Shown: positions 6,430 through 14,668, numbered from the stretch's first letter. The stretch: DNA of 14,743 nt from an uncultured Methanomassiliicoccales archaeon (GCA_934234005.1 CAKQHC010000033.1:1-14743); one strand, 5' to 3'. Numbers and translations are program-made. Notes: generated by a model from the sequence alone, not told the origin.

Positions 6430-8709
6430 TCAGAAATCAAATATAGATTTCTGTTTCGATTTCTTTTCGGTATTGTTTTCAATCGGTTCTGCGGTTTCCG
6501 CAGGAGTTTCGCCGTATGCAAGAGCCATTTCGTCCAACATTGCCTCTTCTTCGGACGGCGTGAGATTAACCGGAACAGAACGGGGAGAACCTGTCTGTTC
6601 TTTCAGGCTGTGGGCTAAAGCAGCTCCTATTTTAGGGATGGCTGCGAGTACCGATTCATCTGTTGCGATAATGTCATCGGATGAACGAATTCCCGAAGAA
6701 TATAATATTCTGGCTCTGCTGCGACCCACGCCCTTCATGGAAACAAGTTCGATGAGCTCGCTTTTGATACCGTATCTGATGCGCGTTTTCAGAGGTTTTA
6801 TAGACGGTACGGCATCGGGATTGAATATGAGTGCTATTTCATTCATAGAGTAAATAATCCAATCCATCATATCGACCCTCGATCTTATATCTCCGGGACC
6901 GACGCCCATAACATCAACTATCGTGTCCTCGGGTGTTTCAGAAATCCACTGGTCCATCAGCATGGCTGTTTTCAGATCGCTTTGGAAGAATTCTTCGTAA
7001 TAGTCCTCGATTTCTTCCACTCCTACCAGCAGGTCGTTTTCATATTTTTCTTCGATTTCGCGTATTTGGTCGCTGTCGCTTTTTTTCGGATACATGCCAA
7101 GTACGTCGGGAGTCATCGCAGATGCTATGAGTATCAACATAGGATCCGTGTGTTCGTCAATTTTCATTACGGCCTTTTTCAGGATTGATGCGGATATGGG
7201 GTCGATATACAAATCGGAAACGCGTTTTCCGTACGGAAGGATCCTGATATTGTCGCCGTATCTTTCGACCATGCCCTCTTCGGCCAAAAAATTAACAACG
7301 CGCTCTACTACGCTTTCTATTCCGAACAGTTGGGATGTAGTTCCAAAAAATGTATCCTTGAGAAAATCAATAATCGAATCTTCCGAATCGGCATCGCCGG
7401 TTGCAATCAAACCGAGAATATGTCCTCTGAGAACCTTGTCATTGAACAATTTTGATGTGAGGCGTTCGGTATCGTGTTCGATATAATCCTCCATCAGATG
7501 GTCGAAATCATTCTCGTTTTTTGCAATAAGTACGGCTTCCCCGTAAGGATCGTATCCGGGTCTGCCGGCACGGCCGCACATCTGTTTTACTTCCATTACG
7601 GGAATGGGAGAATTGCCCGAATTGGATTCAAAGCGGGTTGTGTCACGGATAATTACTCTTCTTGCTGGCAGATTTATTCCTGCTGCCAGAGTGGGCGTGG
7701 CCACTATGCATTTTATTATTCCGGATTTAAAACCGTCTTCGATAAAACGTCTCTGACGATAGGTTAGGCCGGCATTGTGAAACGCAATTCCGCACTCGAC
7801 ACAACCTGACAGTTTGCGTCCCGTAGATGTGGATTCAGAATCGCCTTCAAGCAGATTTTTCTCATAAGGCGATAGCGTTCTGCCTGCCATTTTGCTTATT
7901 TTTTTCGAATAATTGACTGCAAGCGATTCGGTGGACCTTCTGGAATTAACGAATATGAGGCACTGTCCGCCTTCCTCAATAGCTTGTTTTATTAAAGCCC
8001 ATATGGCGTCCTTGGATTCCAGTACTTCTTTTTTTGTACGGTCGCCGAAAACAATCTCTCCGTCGAAGAATACTCCTTCTTTGAGGGGTATCGGACGCCA
8101 TGTACTGCGGATAAGTCTGGCATCAAGCCATTCGGCCAGGTCTGAAGCATTCGAAATCGTAGCGGATAATGCTATTATCTGCGTGTCGGGATTACGGCGT
8201 TTCAGTTTGGTGAGAGTTACCTCGAGGGTAGGTCCCCTTCCAGGTTCATGAATCATATGGATTTCATCTGCAATAACAAGGCCTAAATTATTGATCCATG
8301 TGCTTCCGTGACGTATCATAGAATCGGCTTTTTCCGATGTTGCAACAACGATATCCGCGTTATCTAATCCCTTGTCGTCCGAATCAAGATCGCCTGTACT
8401 GAGATGAACTTTTATTCCCAAAGACGAGAATTTTTCGAAATCATCCTTTTTTTCCGAAGCCAAAGCTTTGAGCGGAACAATGTAGAGAACTTTTTTATGT
8501 TTTTCAACAACGGTTTTTAATGCGGGTATGTAACCTATCAGCGATTTTCCGCTGGCCGTCGGTATGGCCACAACTATGTTTCTGCCTTCCAATGCCACAG
8601 GTATGGCCTCTGCCTGAGGCGGGTGAAGGAATACGAAACCCTGGGTCATGAGACTTTCTGCTATGGGGTCGCATACATCCAATTCATCAACGCGGTTTTC
8701 TTCGGCCAT
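6430..8709 (-). CDS. hel308: Hel308-family ATP-dependent DNA helicase
   Basis: A superfamily 2 helicase thought to remodel stalled replication forks by 3'-5' unwinding. The 759-residue protein shows a Q-motif region (24-37), Walker A AIPTASGKS (48-56), DEIH box (148-151), motif III LSAT (181-184), motif IV LIFVNSRRSTES (251-262), motif V VATPTLAAGINLPARR (336-351) and motif VI QMCGRAGRPG (376-385). A winged-helix and ratchet region and a C-terminal helix-hairpin-helix domain follow (about 654-702, KGVGRSRARILY and IPKIGAALA). It is somewhat longer than typical Hel308 because of a polar, acidic linker (about 705-752). The linker ends in a lysine-rich stretch and QKSIFDF (753-759), a PIP-box-like PCNA-binding motif at the extreme C-terminus. 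The start lies about 29 bases from a TATA element, so the transcript is probably leaderless or short-leadered. Confidence 0.95.
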   Translation of the reverse strand: MAEENRVDELDVCDPIAESLMTQGFVFLHPPQAEAIPVALEGRNIVVAIPTASGKSLIGYIPALKTVVEKHKKVLYIVPLKALASEKKDDFEKFSSLGIKVHLSTGDLDSDDKGLDNADIVVATSEKADSMIRHGSTWINNLGLVIADEIHMIHEPGRGPTLEVTLTKLKRRNPDTQIIALSATISNASDLAEWLDARLIRSTWRPIPLKEGVFFDGEIVFGDRTKKEVLESKDAIWALIKQAIEEGGQCLIFVNSRRSTESLAVNYSKKISKMAGRTLSPYEKNLLEGDSESTSTGRKLSGCVECGIAFHNAGLTYRQRRFIEDGFKSGIIKCIVATPTLAAGINLPARRVIIRDTTRFESNSGNSPIPVMEVKQMCGRAGRPGYDPYGEAVLIAKNENDFDHLMEDYIEHDTERLTSKLFNDKVLRGHILGLIATGDADSEDSIIDFLKDTFFGTTSQLFGIESVVERVVNFLAEEGMVERYGDNIRILPYGKRVSDLYIDPISASILKKAVMKIDEHTDPMLILIASAMTPDVLGMYPKKSDSDQIREIEEKYENDLLVGVEEIEDYYEEFFQSDLKTAMLMDQWISETPEDTIVDVMGVGPGDIRSRVDMMDWIIYSMNEIALIFNPDAVPSIKPLKTRIRYGIKSELIELVSMKGVGRSRARILYSSGIRSSDDIIATDESVLAAIPKIGAALAHSLKEQTGSPRSVPVNLTPSEEEAMLDEMALAYGETPAETAEPIENNTEKKSKQKSIFDF

Positions 8710-8734
8710 GTTTGTTGTGCCATTATTAATAATG

Positions 8735-8743
8735 TATAAAAAT
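8735..8743. promoter_or_regulatory. Shared divergent TATA box (hel308 / transglutaminase-fold gene)
   Basis: TATAAAAAT on the plus strand is centred 25 bases before the ATG at 8764. Its complement TTTTTATA is centred about 30 bases before the hel308 ATG at 8709. No SD precedes either start. Both transcripts are therefore predicted to be leaderless or nearly so and to use one element, or two overlapping ones, in a 54-base intergenic region. Confidence 0.6.
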
Positions 8744-8763
8744 AGGTTGGGATTCGGGGTTTT

Positions 8764-9837
8764 ATGTTAAGAAAAATCGGGGTTATTTTGGCAATCTCGT
8801 TAATGGTAGCCGTATCGCTATTGCCGTTAATCCCGTCTGCCGAAGCCGAAATGGAAATCGGTTCCGGCATAAAAAAAGGATATTACATAAGCGGCCTCAA
8901 CCAGGTGGAAGAGGAAGTGTACGTACAGGTTGATCAAATTCTGACGCAGGAGTACAACGGGAATAATCCCAGAGATTCTATTGATTTTTCAATAGAGTTC
9001 CCCTCTGTGATATTCGAAGGAGAGGATGCTGAAGAAAATGCCGCAACTTACGTAAAAAATACGATAAACAAAGTTCTCACGATTAAATATTACAGCGATC
9101 TTCGTGCAATCTGGTTATGGACCTATCCCGTGTCCCATCCCGATATAAACGTTGTCGTTGAAGATGCAAATCTTACGTCCGAAACTCAGTCATCGACTGT
9201 GAAAGTTCCCGTCAGTTGTTCCTTTACGCTTTCTGTGGACGACAGGTTCAAGGGCAATATACCGAAGACAATCAATGATGTTCTGAATGCTACATACAAC
9301 TCGGATTCTACGGATGCAATCGAAACCATCCGCGGTGTATATTCCATGTTATCTTCTGTGGATGTTATTGATGACGAGGAAGGCAAGATAAGTACTGTGT
9401 ATGATGCGTTGGTTGATAAGAAATCTTCCAGTGCAGGCATCGCTACTGCATTCAGGATGATGGTAACCAAATCAAATAACATCGGATGTGTGGTTGTAAC
9501 AGGTATGTCTTATGCCGATTCATCTGAAGGAAAGGTACATTTCTGGAACCAAGTGGAATATAACAACAAATGGTATATCGTGGATGCGACTCTGTCCGAT
9601 TGTCTCATGTTGGGATATGACGATACCGTTGTCGGGGAACCTGTGACTTCTGTCTTGCATAATACGTCTGTTCAGGGACTTACATATATGTCTCCGCCAG
9701 ATGTAACTCGCGATTCGTATGAATTCCCGGATGAGCGCACATTCCTGGATAAGTACGGAAGCTATTTCATTGTAGTCGCAATAGTGTGTTTGATTGTCAT
9801 TTGTCTGCTTATGGCCGTGAAACAAGGTTTGGCGTGA
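8764..9837 (+). CDS. Exported, C-terminally anchored transglutaminase-fold protein (Cys to Ser)
   Basis: A 357-residue protein with a Sec-type signal peptide (Lys4, hydrophobic 5-22, likely cleavage after AEA near residue 28). A long extracytoplasmic region follows, then a single C-terminal membrane helix (about 334-351) with a short KQGLA tail. Residues about 205-280 resemble the transglutaminase/protease-like core: KKSSSAGIATAFRMM, KVHFWNQVEYNNKWYIVDATLSDC. His259 and Asp274 fit the catalytic His and Asp, but the nucleophile position (normally C-x-G-x-A-x-A-F) is Ser223. It may be a non-catalytic binding or envelope protein, or a serine variant. No function is assigned. The ATG at 8764 is supported by the TATA spacing and by the signal peptide beginning directly after it. 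Confidence 0.75.
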   Translation: MLRKIGVILAISLMVAVSLLPLIPSAEAEMEIGSGIKKGYYISGLNQVEEEVYVQVDQILTQEYNGNNPRDSIDFSIEFPSVIFEGEDAEENAATYVKNTINKVLTIKYYSDLRAIWLWTYPVSHPDINVVVEDANLTSETQSSTVKVPVSCSFTLSVDDRFKGNIPKTINDVLNATYNSDSTDAIETIRGVYSMLSSVDVIDDEEGKISTVYDALVDKKSSSAGIATAFRMMVTKSNNIGCVVVTGMSYADSSEGKVHFWNQVEYNNKWYIVDATLSDCLMLGYDDTVVGEPVTSVLHNTSVQGLTYMSPPDVTRDSYEFPDERTFLDKYGSYFIVVAIVCLIVICLLMAVKQGLA

Positions 9838-9865
9838 TTCTGCAATCGTATAATCACTACTAATC

Positions 9866-9874
9866 TTTTTATAG
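9866..9874 (+). promoter_or_regulatory. Candidate TATA box for the lonB operon
   Basis: TTTTTATAG lies about 39 bases upstream of the lonB ATG. A start near 9895 would give a leader of roughly 14 bases that still includes the purine-rich AAAAGGGG SD at 9896-9903. The T5 run could also help terminate the preceding gene. Confidence 0.45.
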
Positions 9875-9908
9875 AAGAATAAATTAATAATTTAGAAAAG
9901 GGGTTCAA

Positions 9909-11975
9909 ATGAGTGATATCGATAAAAAGGAGCCCTCAAAGCAATCGGTTGAGGAATGGGCTGATGCTCAGACCTTCAATTCAACCGAGGAGATTGAGAT
10001 TCCCGAAACAATGGCCGATCGTGTCGTAGGCCAGGAGAGGGCGGTCGAAGTGATGAAGAAGGCCGCATCCCAGAAAAGACACGTTATGCTTATCGGAGAG
10101 CCCGGTACCGGAAAATCTATGCTGGCAAACTCCATGGTGGAGTATCTTCATAAAGAGGATTTGCAGGATATTGTTTCATATCATAATCCGGAAGACTTTA
10201 ACGAACCCAGAATCAGGGTTTTCCCGGCAGGGAAAGGTAAAGCTATAGTGGCCGAACAGAAAGCCATGGCCGCGGCTCAGAAATCGCAGAAGAATACAAT
10301 GTACATTTACGCCTGTCTGGGAATCATAATTTTGGGTGTTCTTGGAGGTATTCTTTACAACAATTTCACACTCACGCTTATCGCCATATTGGGTGCATTC
10401 TTTATCATGATGCTGTTCCGTTCTCCGATGCAGGCCGGAAGGGATGTCATGATTGTGCCCAAGGTAATCGTAGGCCATGATCCCGATGATACGCCTCCGT
10501 TTGTGGATGCGACCGGTACACACGCAGGTGCACTTTTGGGCGACGTCAGACACGATCCGTTCCAGTCCGGAGGTTTGGAAACCCCGTCTCACGACAGGAT
10601 TGAGGCCGGTGCAATACACAAAGCAAACAAAGGTGTCCTTTACATCGACGAAATCAATATGCTTAAGATGGAATCCCAACAGGCTCTTCTTACTGCAATG
10701 CAGGAGAAGAAAATGAGTATTACCGGACAATCCGAGAGGTCCTCCGGAGCTTTAGTTAAATCCGAGCCCGTACCGTGCGATTTCATATTGGTATGTGCGG
10801 GAAATATGGACGCTATCCAGGGAATGCACCCTGCTCTCAGATCCAGGATAAGAGGATACGGATACGAGGTGTATATGCGCAGCAGTATGCCCGATACCGA
10901 TGAGAACAGGCACAATATTGCCCGTTTTGTCTCACAGGAAGTCAAAAAAGACGGAAAAATTCCGCACTTTGACAAATATGCCGTCGGAGAGATTCTGAGA
11001 GAGGCACAGCGCCGTTCCGGGAGAAAGGGCGAACTCACTCTCAGAATGAGGGAGCTCGGAGGACTTATACGCGTATCCGGAGATATTGCGGTTCAGCGCG
11101 GAGCCAAATTGGTCACGTCGGACGACGTTATTGCCGCAAGATCCATAGCGCGCAGCCTGGAACAGCAGATTGCAGACAGATATATTGAATCCAACAAAGC
11201 ATACGAGATGTTCCACACCGACGGTGCCGAGGTCGGAATGATTAACGGCCTTGCGGCGTTAAATGCCAGTTCTAACATGGCAGAGTATTCGGGAATCGTA
11301 CTTCCGATTGTTGCCGAAGTCACGCCCGCACAGTCTAAGAGGAACGGCAGACTTGTTGCTACCGGACAACTCGGAACTATTGCAAAGGAAGCTGTCGACA
11401 ACATAACTGCTGTTATCAAGAAATATACGCTCACAAGTCTCAGCGACTGCGACATACACCTGCAGTACATCGGGACATATGACGGAGTCGAGGGAGACAG
11501 CGCGTCCATAACTATGGCCACAGTAATCGTGTCGGCTTTGGAAAACATACCGATTCGTCAGGATCTTGCCATGACCGGATCGCTGAGTGTAAGAGGTAAA
11601 GTCCTCCCTGTCGGAGGAGTCACTGCCAAGCTGGAGGCGGCCGCCGCATCCGGAATAAAGGTTGCCCTCATACCCGAATCCAACGGCAAAGATGTCATGA
11701 TTGAAAGAAGATTCTATGATACAATGGAAATCTACACCGTATCCAATCTCAGAGATGTGTTTGAGTTCGCGTTCGTAGACTGTCCCATGAAAGAACAGTA
11801 TCTTGAGAAACTTCTGCCTTTGACGGAAGACGGTAAATCGACTGTTACAAAACTTGTGCCCCCGAAGAAATTTGAAGCGCACAGGTATGAAGCCGAACCG
11901 CAGGTTACGGAGACGGAAAAACCCGAAACTGATGATTCGGTTACCGTCGAAGTCGAAGTAGAATCGGAAGACTGA
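9909..11975 (+). CDS. lonB: Membrane-anchored ATP-dependent protease LonB
   Basis: The archaeal LonB AAA+ protease, degrading damaged or regulatory proteins at the inner face of the membrane. The 688-residue protein has Walker A GEPGTGKS (63-70). Two adjacent membrane helices (about 131-150 and 153-171) are inserted between Walker A and B, the LonB hallmark. Walker B is VLYIDE (243-248), and an arginine-finger region [12 protein letters not shown] lies at 307-318. The C-terminal Lon protease domain has the Ser-Lys dyad: Ser531 in [10 protein letters not shown] and Lys574 in [15 protein letters not shown] poorly conserved acidic tail of about 40 residues (from about 648, rich in Glu, Thr and Val) follows the protease domain. 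A weak SD (AAGGGG) lies 5 bases before the ATG. It heads a four-gene cluster, with 9 bases to the next gene. Confidence 0.96.
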   Translation: MSDIDKKEPSKQSVEEWADAQTFNSTEEIEIPETMADRVVGQERAVEVMKKAASQKRHVMLIGEPGTGKSMLANSMVEYLHKEDLQDIVSYHNPEDFNEPRIRVFPAGKGKAIVAEQKAMAAAQKSQKNTMYIYACLGIIILGVLGGILYNNFTLTLIAILGAFFIMMLFRSPMQAGRDVMIVPKVIVGHDPDDTPPFVDATGTHAGALLGDVRHDPFQSGGLETPSHDRIEAGAIHKANKGVLYIDEINMLKMESQQALLTAMQEKKMSITGQSERSSGALVKSEPVPCDFILVCAGNMDAIQGMHPALRSRIRGYGYEVYMRSSMPDTDENRHNIARFVSQEVKKDGKIPHFDKYAVGEILREAQRRSGRKGELTLRMRELGGLIRVSGDIAVQRGAKLVTSDDVIAARSIARSLEQQIADRYIESNKAYEMFHTDGAEVGMINGLAALNASSNMAEYSGIVLPIVAEVTPAQSKRNGRLVATGQLGTIAKEAVDNITAVIKKYTLTSLSDCDIHLQYIGTYDGVEGDSASITMATVIVSALENIPIRQDLAMTGSLSVRGKVLPVGGVTAKLEAAAASGIKVALIPESNGKDVMIERRFYDTMEIYTVSNLRDVFEFAFVDCPMKEQYLEKLLPLTEDGKSTVTKLVPPKKFEAHRYEAEPQVTETEKPETDDSVTVEVEVESED

Positions 11976-11984
11976 GGTGAGTGT

Positions 11985-12521
11985 ATGCCCTGCGACTACA
12001 GCGGATATTCATTGGTAATCGGGAGGTTTCAGCCCCTCCATAACGGTCATATGGAAGTCATTCGCAAATGCTCGCAGGAATCCGACAGGCTAATTATCGG
12101 AATAGGCAGCGCCCAATATTCGCATGATCCGTCCAACCCCTTTACGGCAGGCGAGCGCTACCTCATGATTCAAAGAGCTCTGGAGGATGAAGGCATAGAC
12201 AATTATTCCGTCGTTCCCGTCGAAGATCTCAACAGGTACTCTGTTTGGGTAGCTCATGTGGCTTCGATGGTTCCGCCGTTCAGAAACGTATACAGTAACA
12301 ACCCTCTTACCAAACGCCTTTTCTCGGAGGCGGGTTATGTCATCAAAGACTCGCCTCTGTACAACCGTTCCGTTTATTCCGGCACCGAGGTGCGCAGAAG
12401 AATCATCGATGGAGAAGACTGGCGTTCTTTGGTTCCCAAGGCGGTTGCCGAAGTCATCGACGATATAGACGGGGTGGGCAGAATTAAAGACATATCGGTG
12501 GAAAGCGATGCTCCTTTGTGA
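11985..12521 (+). CDS. nadM: Nicotinamide-nucleotide adenylyltransferase (archaeal NadM type)
   Basis: Joins NMN or nicotinate mononucleotide with ATP to make NAD or its deamido form. The 178-residue nucleotidyltransferase has GRFQPLHNGH (13-22) with the HxGH adenylyl-transfer signature (His19, His22), the loop GIGSAQYSHDPSNPFTAGER (39-58) typical of archaeal NMNAT, and the second ATP signature YSGTEVRRRI (131-140). The length matches the archaeal family. GAGGTGA (11974-11980), overlapping the lonB stop, lies 4 bases before the ATG. The 3' end overlaps the pncC start by 14 bases. Its position directly before an NMN deamidase-like gene suggests both handle NMN recycling. Confidence 0.92.
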   Translation: MPCDYSGYSLVIGRFQPLHNGHMEVIRKCSQESDRLIIGIGSAQYSHDPSNPFTAGERYLMIQRALEDEGIDNYSVVPVEDLNRYSVWVAHVASMVPPFRNVYSNNPLTKRLFSEAGYVIKDSPLYNRSVYSGTEVRRRIIDGEDWRSLVPKAVAEVIDDIDGVGRIKDISVESDAPL

Positions 12522-12990
12522 TATTTCGCATTTTGTGGAATTTTTCAAAAACACCGGTAAAACCGTATCATGTGCCGAATCGTGTACCGGAGGCCTTATC
12601 GGTTCGCTCATAACATCCGTTCCGGGATCGTCATCGGTCTTTATGGGAGGAGTTATCGCATACAGCAACACCGTCAAAACCAATCTGCTGGGCGTACCCC
12701 AGAGTGAATTAAAAGAATACGGGGCTGTTAGTATGCCTGTTGCCAAGTCAATGGCATTGGGAGCAATCAAGGCGACCGGTTCTGATTATTCGGTTGCCGT
12801 TACCGGAATCGCGGGGCCGGGAGGTGCGGTACCGGGAAAACCTGTGGGAACCGTCTGCATAGGAGTTTCCGACGGGTCGCGTGCTTTGGCATCGACGTTC
12901 CATTTTTCCGGCGACAGAGATGCGATAAGAAGCAGAACCGTAAACGAAGCATTGGCCATGCTGATTGAATTTGCGGAGGGGAAACTGTGA
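12508..12990 (+). CDS. pncC: CinA C-terminal-domain protein, NMN amidohydrolase type (PncC)
   Basis: A standalone CinA C-terminal domain of 160 residues. In characterised bacterial members this domain deamidates NMN to nicotinate mononucleotide, which can re-enter NAD synthesis; the activity here is inferred. Family motifs are strong: TVSCAESCTGGLIGSLITSVPGSS (19-42), GGVIAYSNTVKTNLLGV (47-63), VTGIAGPGGA (98-107) and KPVGTVCIGV (111-120). The N-terminal molybdopterin-like CinA domain is absent, as in short PncC proteins. GGTGGA (12497-12502) precedes the ATG by 5 bases. The gene overlaps the NMN adenylyltransferase upstream by 14 bases and the E1-like gene downstream by 4 (GTGA), so co-translation is likely. 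Confidence 0.9.
   Translation: MLLCDISHFVEFFKNTGKTVSCAESCTGGLIGSLITSVPGSSSVFMGGVIAYSNTVKTNLLGVPQSELKEYGAVSMPVAKSMALGAIKATGSDYSVAVTGIAGPGGAVPGKPVGTVCIGVSDGSRALASTFHFSGDRDAIRSRTVNEALAMLIEFAEGKL
12975..12981 (+). promoter_or_regulatory. Shine-Dalgarno supporting a GTG start of the E1-like gene
   Basis: GGAGGGG lies 5 bases before GTG 12987, inside the end of pncC. It supports the GTG start, which also yields the conserved N-terminus MSRYERQ. Confidence 0.7.
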
Positions 12991-13694
12991 GCCGCTATGA
13001 AAGACAACTGCCGATTGTAGGAGAAGAAGGTCAGCGCAGACTCTGCAGATCGTCGGTTGCGGTAGTCGGTTGTGGCGGTCTCGGAACAACGGTCGCTACC
13101 ATGCTTTCCGAGGCAGGCGTGGGAAAAATCATACTTATCGACAAAGATACGCCGTGTGAATCGAATTTCAACCGTCAGTTCGTATACCGTTCCGGAGATA
13201 CGGCGCCCAAATCGGAATTATTGGGAAAATGGGTTGTCGGACTGAATCCGGAAACATCCGTCGACGTCCGTTGTTGCGACTTTCGCGATACGGATTTTTC
13301 GTGTGACGTAATTGTCGATTGTTTGGATTCTGTAAAAGGACGTTTGGATCTCAGCGATTTGGCATTTTCCAAAAATATTCCTTTGATTCATGCGGCCGTA
13401 GGTTCTGCGGAGGGGCAGCTTTGCGTATGCATACCCGGAGAGACGCCGTGTCTGAGATGTATGATCGGATATCAGAAAGAGTATAACGGAACAAAACCTT
13501 CTTTGGGTGCGGTTGTTTCTTCCGTAGCGGCAATGGAGGCGGTTGAAACGATACGTTTCATAATTGGGGAGACGTCTCCTGCCAGAGGTGCGTTGGTCAC
13601 ATTCGATTTTCTTTCTTATTCGGTTGATATAACTAAGATATCTTCAGATTCCCACTGTCCTTTTTGCAGCAGACGTATGCATAAAACCGAATGA
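12987..13694 (+). CDS. E1-like adenylyltransferase, ThiF/MoeB/HesA family
   Basis: Adenylates the C-terminal Gly-Gly of a ubiquitin-like sulfur carrier (ThiS, MoaD or SAMP type) for sulfur transfer or conjugation; the actual partner is not in this window. The 235-residue protein shows the arginine-containing N-terminus SRYERQ (2-7), nucleotide-binding VVGCGGLG (26-33), LIDKDTPCESNFNRQ (50-64), Lys75, Asp114 in DCLDS and a structural zinc site CLRC (155-158) plus CPFC (224-227). The position of MoeB Cys187 is not a cysteine (KPSLG region, 170-174), consistent with an adenylation-only enzyme. It is last in the lonB cluster, joined to pncC by a 4-base GTGA overlap. Assignment to ThiF, MoeB or UbaA cannot be decided from sequence alone. 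Confidence 0.88.
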   Translation: MSRYERQLPIVGEEGQRRLCRSSVAVVGCGGLGTTVATMLSEAGVGKIILIDKDTPCESNFNRQFVYRSGDTAPKSELLGKWVVGLNPETSVDVRCCDFRDTDFSCDVIVDCLDSVKGRLDLSDLAFSKNIPLIHAAVGSAEGQLCVCIPGETPCLRCMIGYQKEYNGTKPSLGAVVSSVAAMEAVETIRFIIGETSPARGALVTFDFLSYSVDITKISSDSHCPFCSRRMHKTE

Positions 13695-13728
13695 TATTCT
13701 GGTCTGTTCAAGTACTCGGTAAAAAACG

Positions 13729-13740
13729 ATATTTATGTTA
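13729..13740 (+). promoter_or_regulatory. Candidate TATA box for purC
   Basis: ATATTTATGTTA is centred roughly 23-25 bases before the ATG at 13757. The spacing suits a leaderless transcript starting at or very near that ATG and a promoter separate from the upstream operon. Confidence 0.4.
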
Positions 13741-13756
13741 TGTGCGATGTTCCGGT

Positions 13757-14659
13757 ATGGAGCACATAATGACCGGCAAAGTCAAGGAAGTCTATGCAAT
13801 AGACGATGACACGCTTGAATTTGCTTACACAGATCACATTTCCGTATTTGACAAAATTATCCCTTCCATGATTCCCCATAAAGGGGAAACTCTCTGCAGG
13901 ACCGCAAAATATTGGTTCAACATTCTTTCCAAGGAAGGCATCAACAACCATTACATTTCCGAACCCTCAAAGGACAGGATGGATGTAAAACGCGTGCAGA
14001 TTATCCGTGATTACTCCAAAATCAACAACACTACTACCAACTATCTCATTCCTCTCGAAGTTATCTGCAGATATTATGCGGCAGGATCTCTTCTCGACAG
14101 ACTCAAGAACGGAAAAGTAAAGCCCGAAGACCTTGGATTCGAACCCGGACATGAGGTTAAGAGAGGCGAAAAACTACCCAGGCCTTTTGTGGAATGTACC
14201 ACCAAACTTGAGGAGCATGACGAGAACCTTACCGACGAGGAAGCCAAGAAAATGGCCGGACTCACCGAAGAAGAATACCAGAACATTGTTGCGACCGTTC
14301 TCAGAATCGACGAGATAATGGCCAAAGAGTGTGCCAAGAGAAACCTCATCCATTGCGACGGAAAGAAAGAGTTTGCGTTTGACAAGGACAGGAAACTTAT
14401 GGTCATCGATACTTTCGGAACTCTTGACGAGGACCGTTGGTGGGATGCAGAGGAGTATGCCAAAGGAAACATCGTGGAGCTTTCCAAAGAGTTTGTGAGA
14501 CAGTATTACCGCGAGACAGGATATCACAAAGCACTTTACGATGCACGTGAAAAGGGACTTCCAGAACCCGACATCCCCACACTTCCCCAGGACATCATCG
14601 ACCGTGTAAGTAAGCTGTACGTCGATATGTACGAGAGAATAACCGGCGAGAAGTTCTGA
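13757..14659 (+). CDS. purC: SAICAR synthetase (phosphoribosylaminoimidazole-succinocarboxamide synthase), divergent long form
   Basis: Ligates CAIR with aspartate using ATP in purine synthesis. The 300-residue protein shows GKVKEVYAIDDDTLEFAYTDHISVFD (7-32), the family segment IPLEVICRYYAAGS (98-111), EHDENLT (153-159) and a C-terminal LPQDIIDRVSKLYVDMYERITG (276-297). It is nearer the roughly 300-residue long forms than the 240-residue short ones. Two usual signatures are altered: the LIDxKxEFG region reads LIHCDGKKEFAF (197-208), and DEIxTPDSSR reads DTFGTLDEDR (218-227). The ATG at 13757 fits the TATA spacing and family N-terminal length. ATG 13769, with GGAG 6 bases upstream, is a credible alternative. 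The frame opens to 13691, but those codons overlap the upstream gene and the TATA element. Confidence 0.85.
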   Translation: MEHIMTGKVKEVYAIDDDTLEFAYTDHISVFDKIIPSMIPHKGETLCRTAKYWFNILSKEGINNHYISEPSKDRMDVKRVQIIRDYSKINNTTTNYLIPLEVICRYYAAGSLLDRLKNGKVKPEDLGFEPGHEVKRGEKLPRPFVECTTKLEEHDENLTDEEAKKMAGLTEEEYQNIVATVLRIDEIMAKECAKRNLIHCDGKKEFAFDKDRKLMVIDTFGTLDEDRWWDAEEYAKGNIVELSKEFVRQYYRETGYHKALYDAREKGLPEPDIPTLPQDIIDRVSKLYVDMYERITGEKF

Positions 14660-14668
14660 TATTGCATA

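Noticed and set aside
5472..6521. A 349-codon open frame on the minus strand opposite threonine synthase
   Set aside because: It is a shadow of thrC: its translation is rich in Cys, Arg, Phe and Ser with no recognisable domain, while the plus-strand frame has all catalytic motifs.
11259..11882. A 207-codon minus-strand open frame opposite lonB
   Set aside because: Antisense to the conserved Lon protease domain, with no coding features of its own.
13691..13756. An upstream extension of PurC
   Set aside because: It would overlap the E1-like stop codon and the TATA element, and it adds residues with no family similarity.
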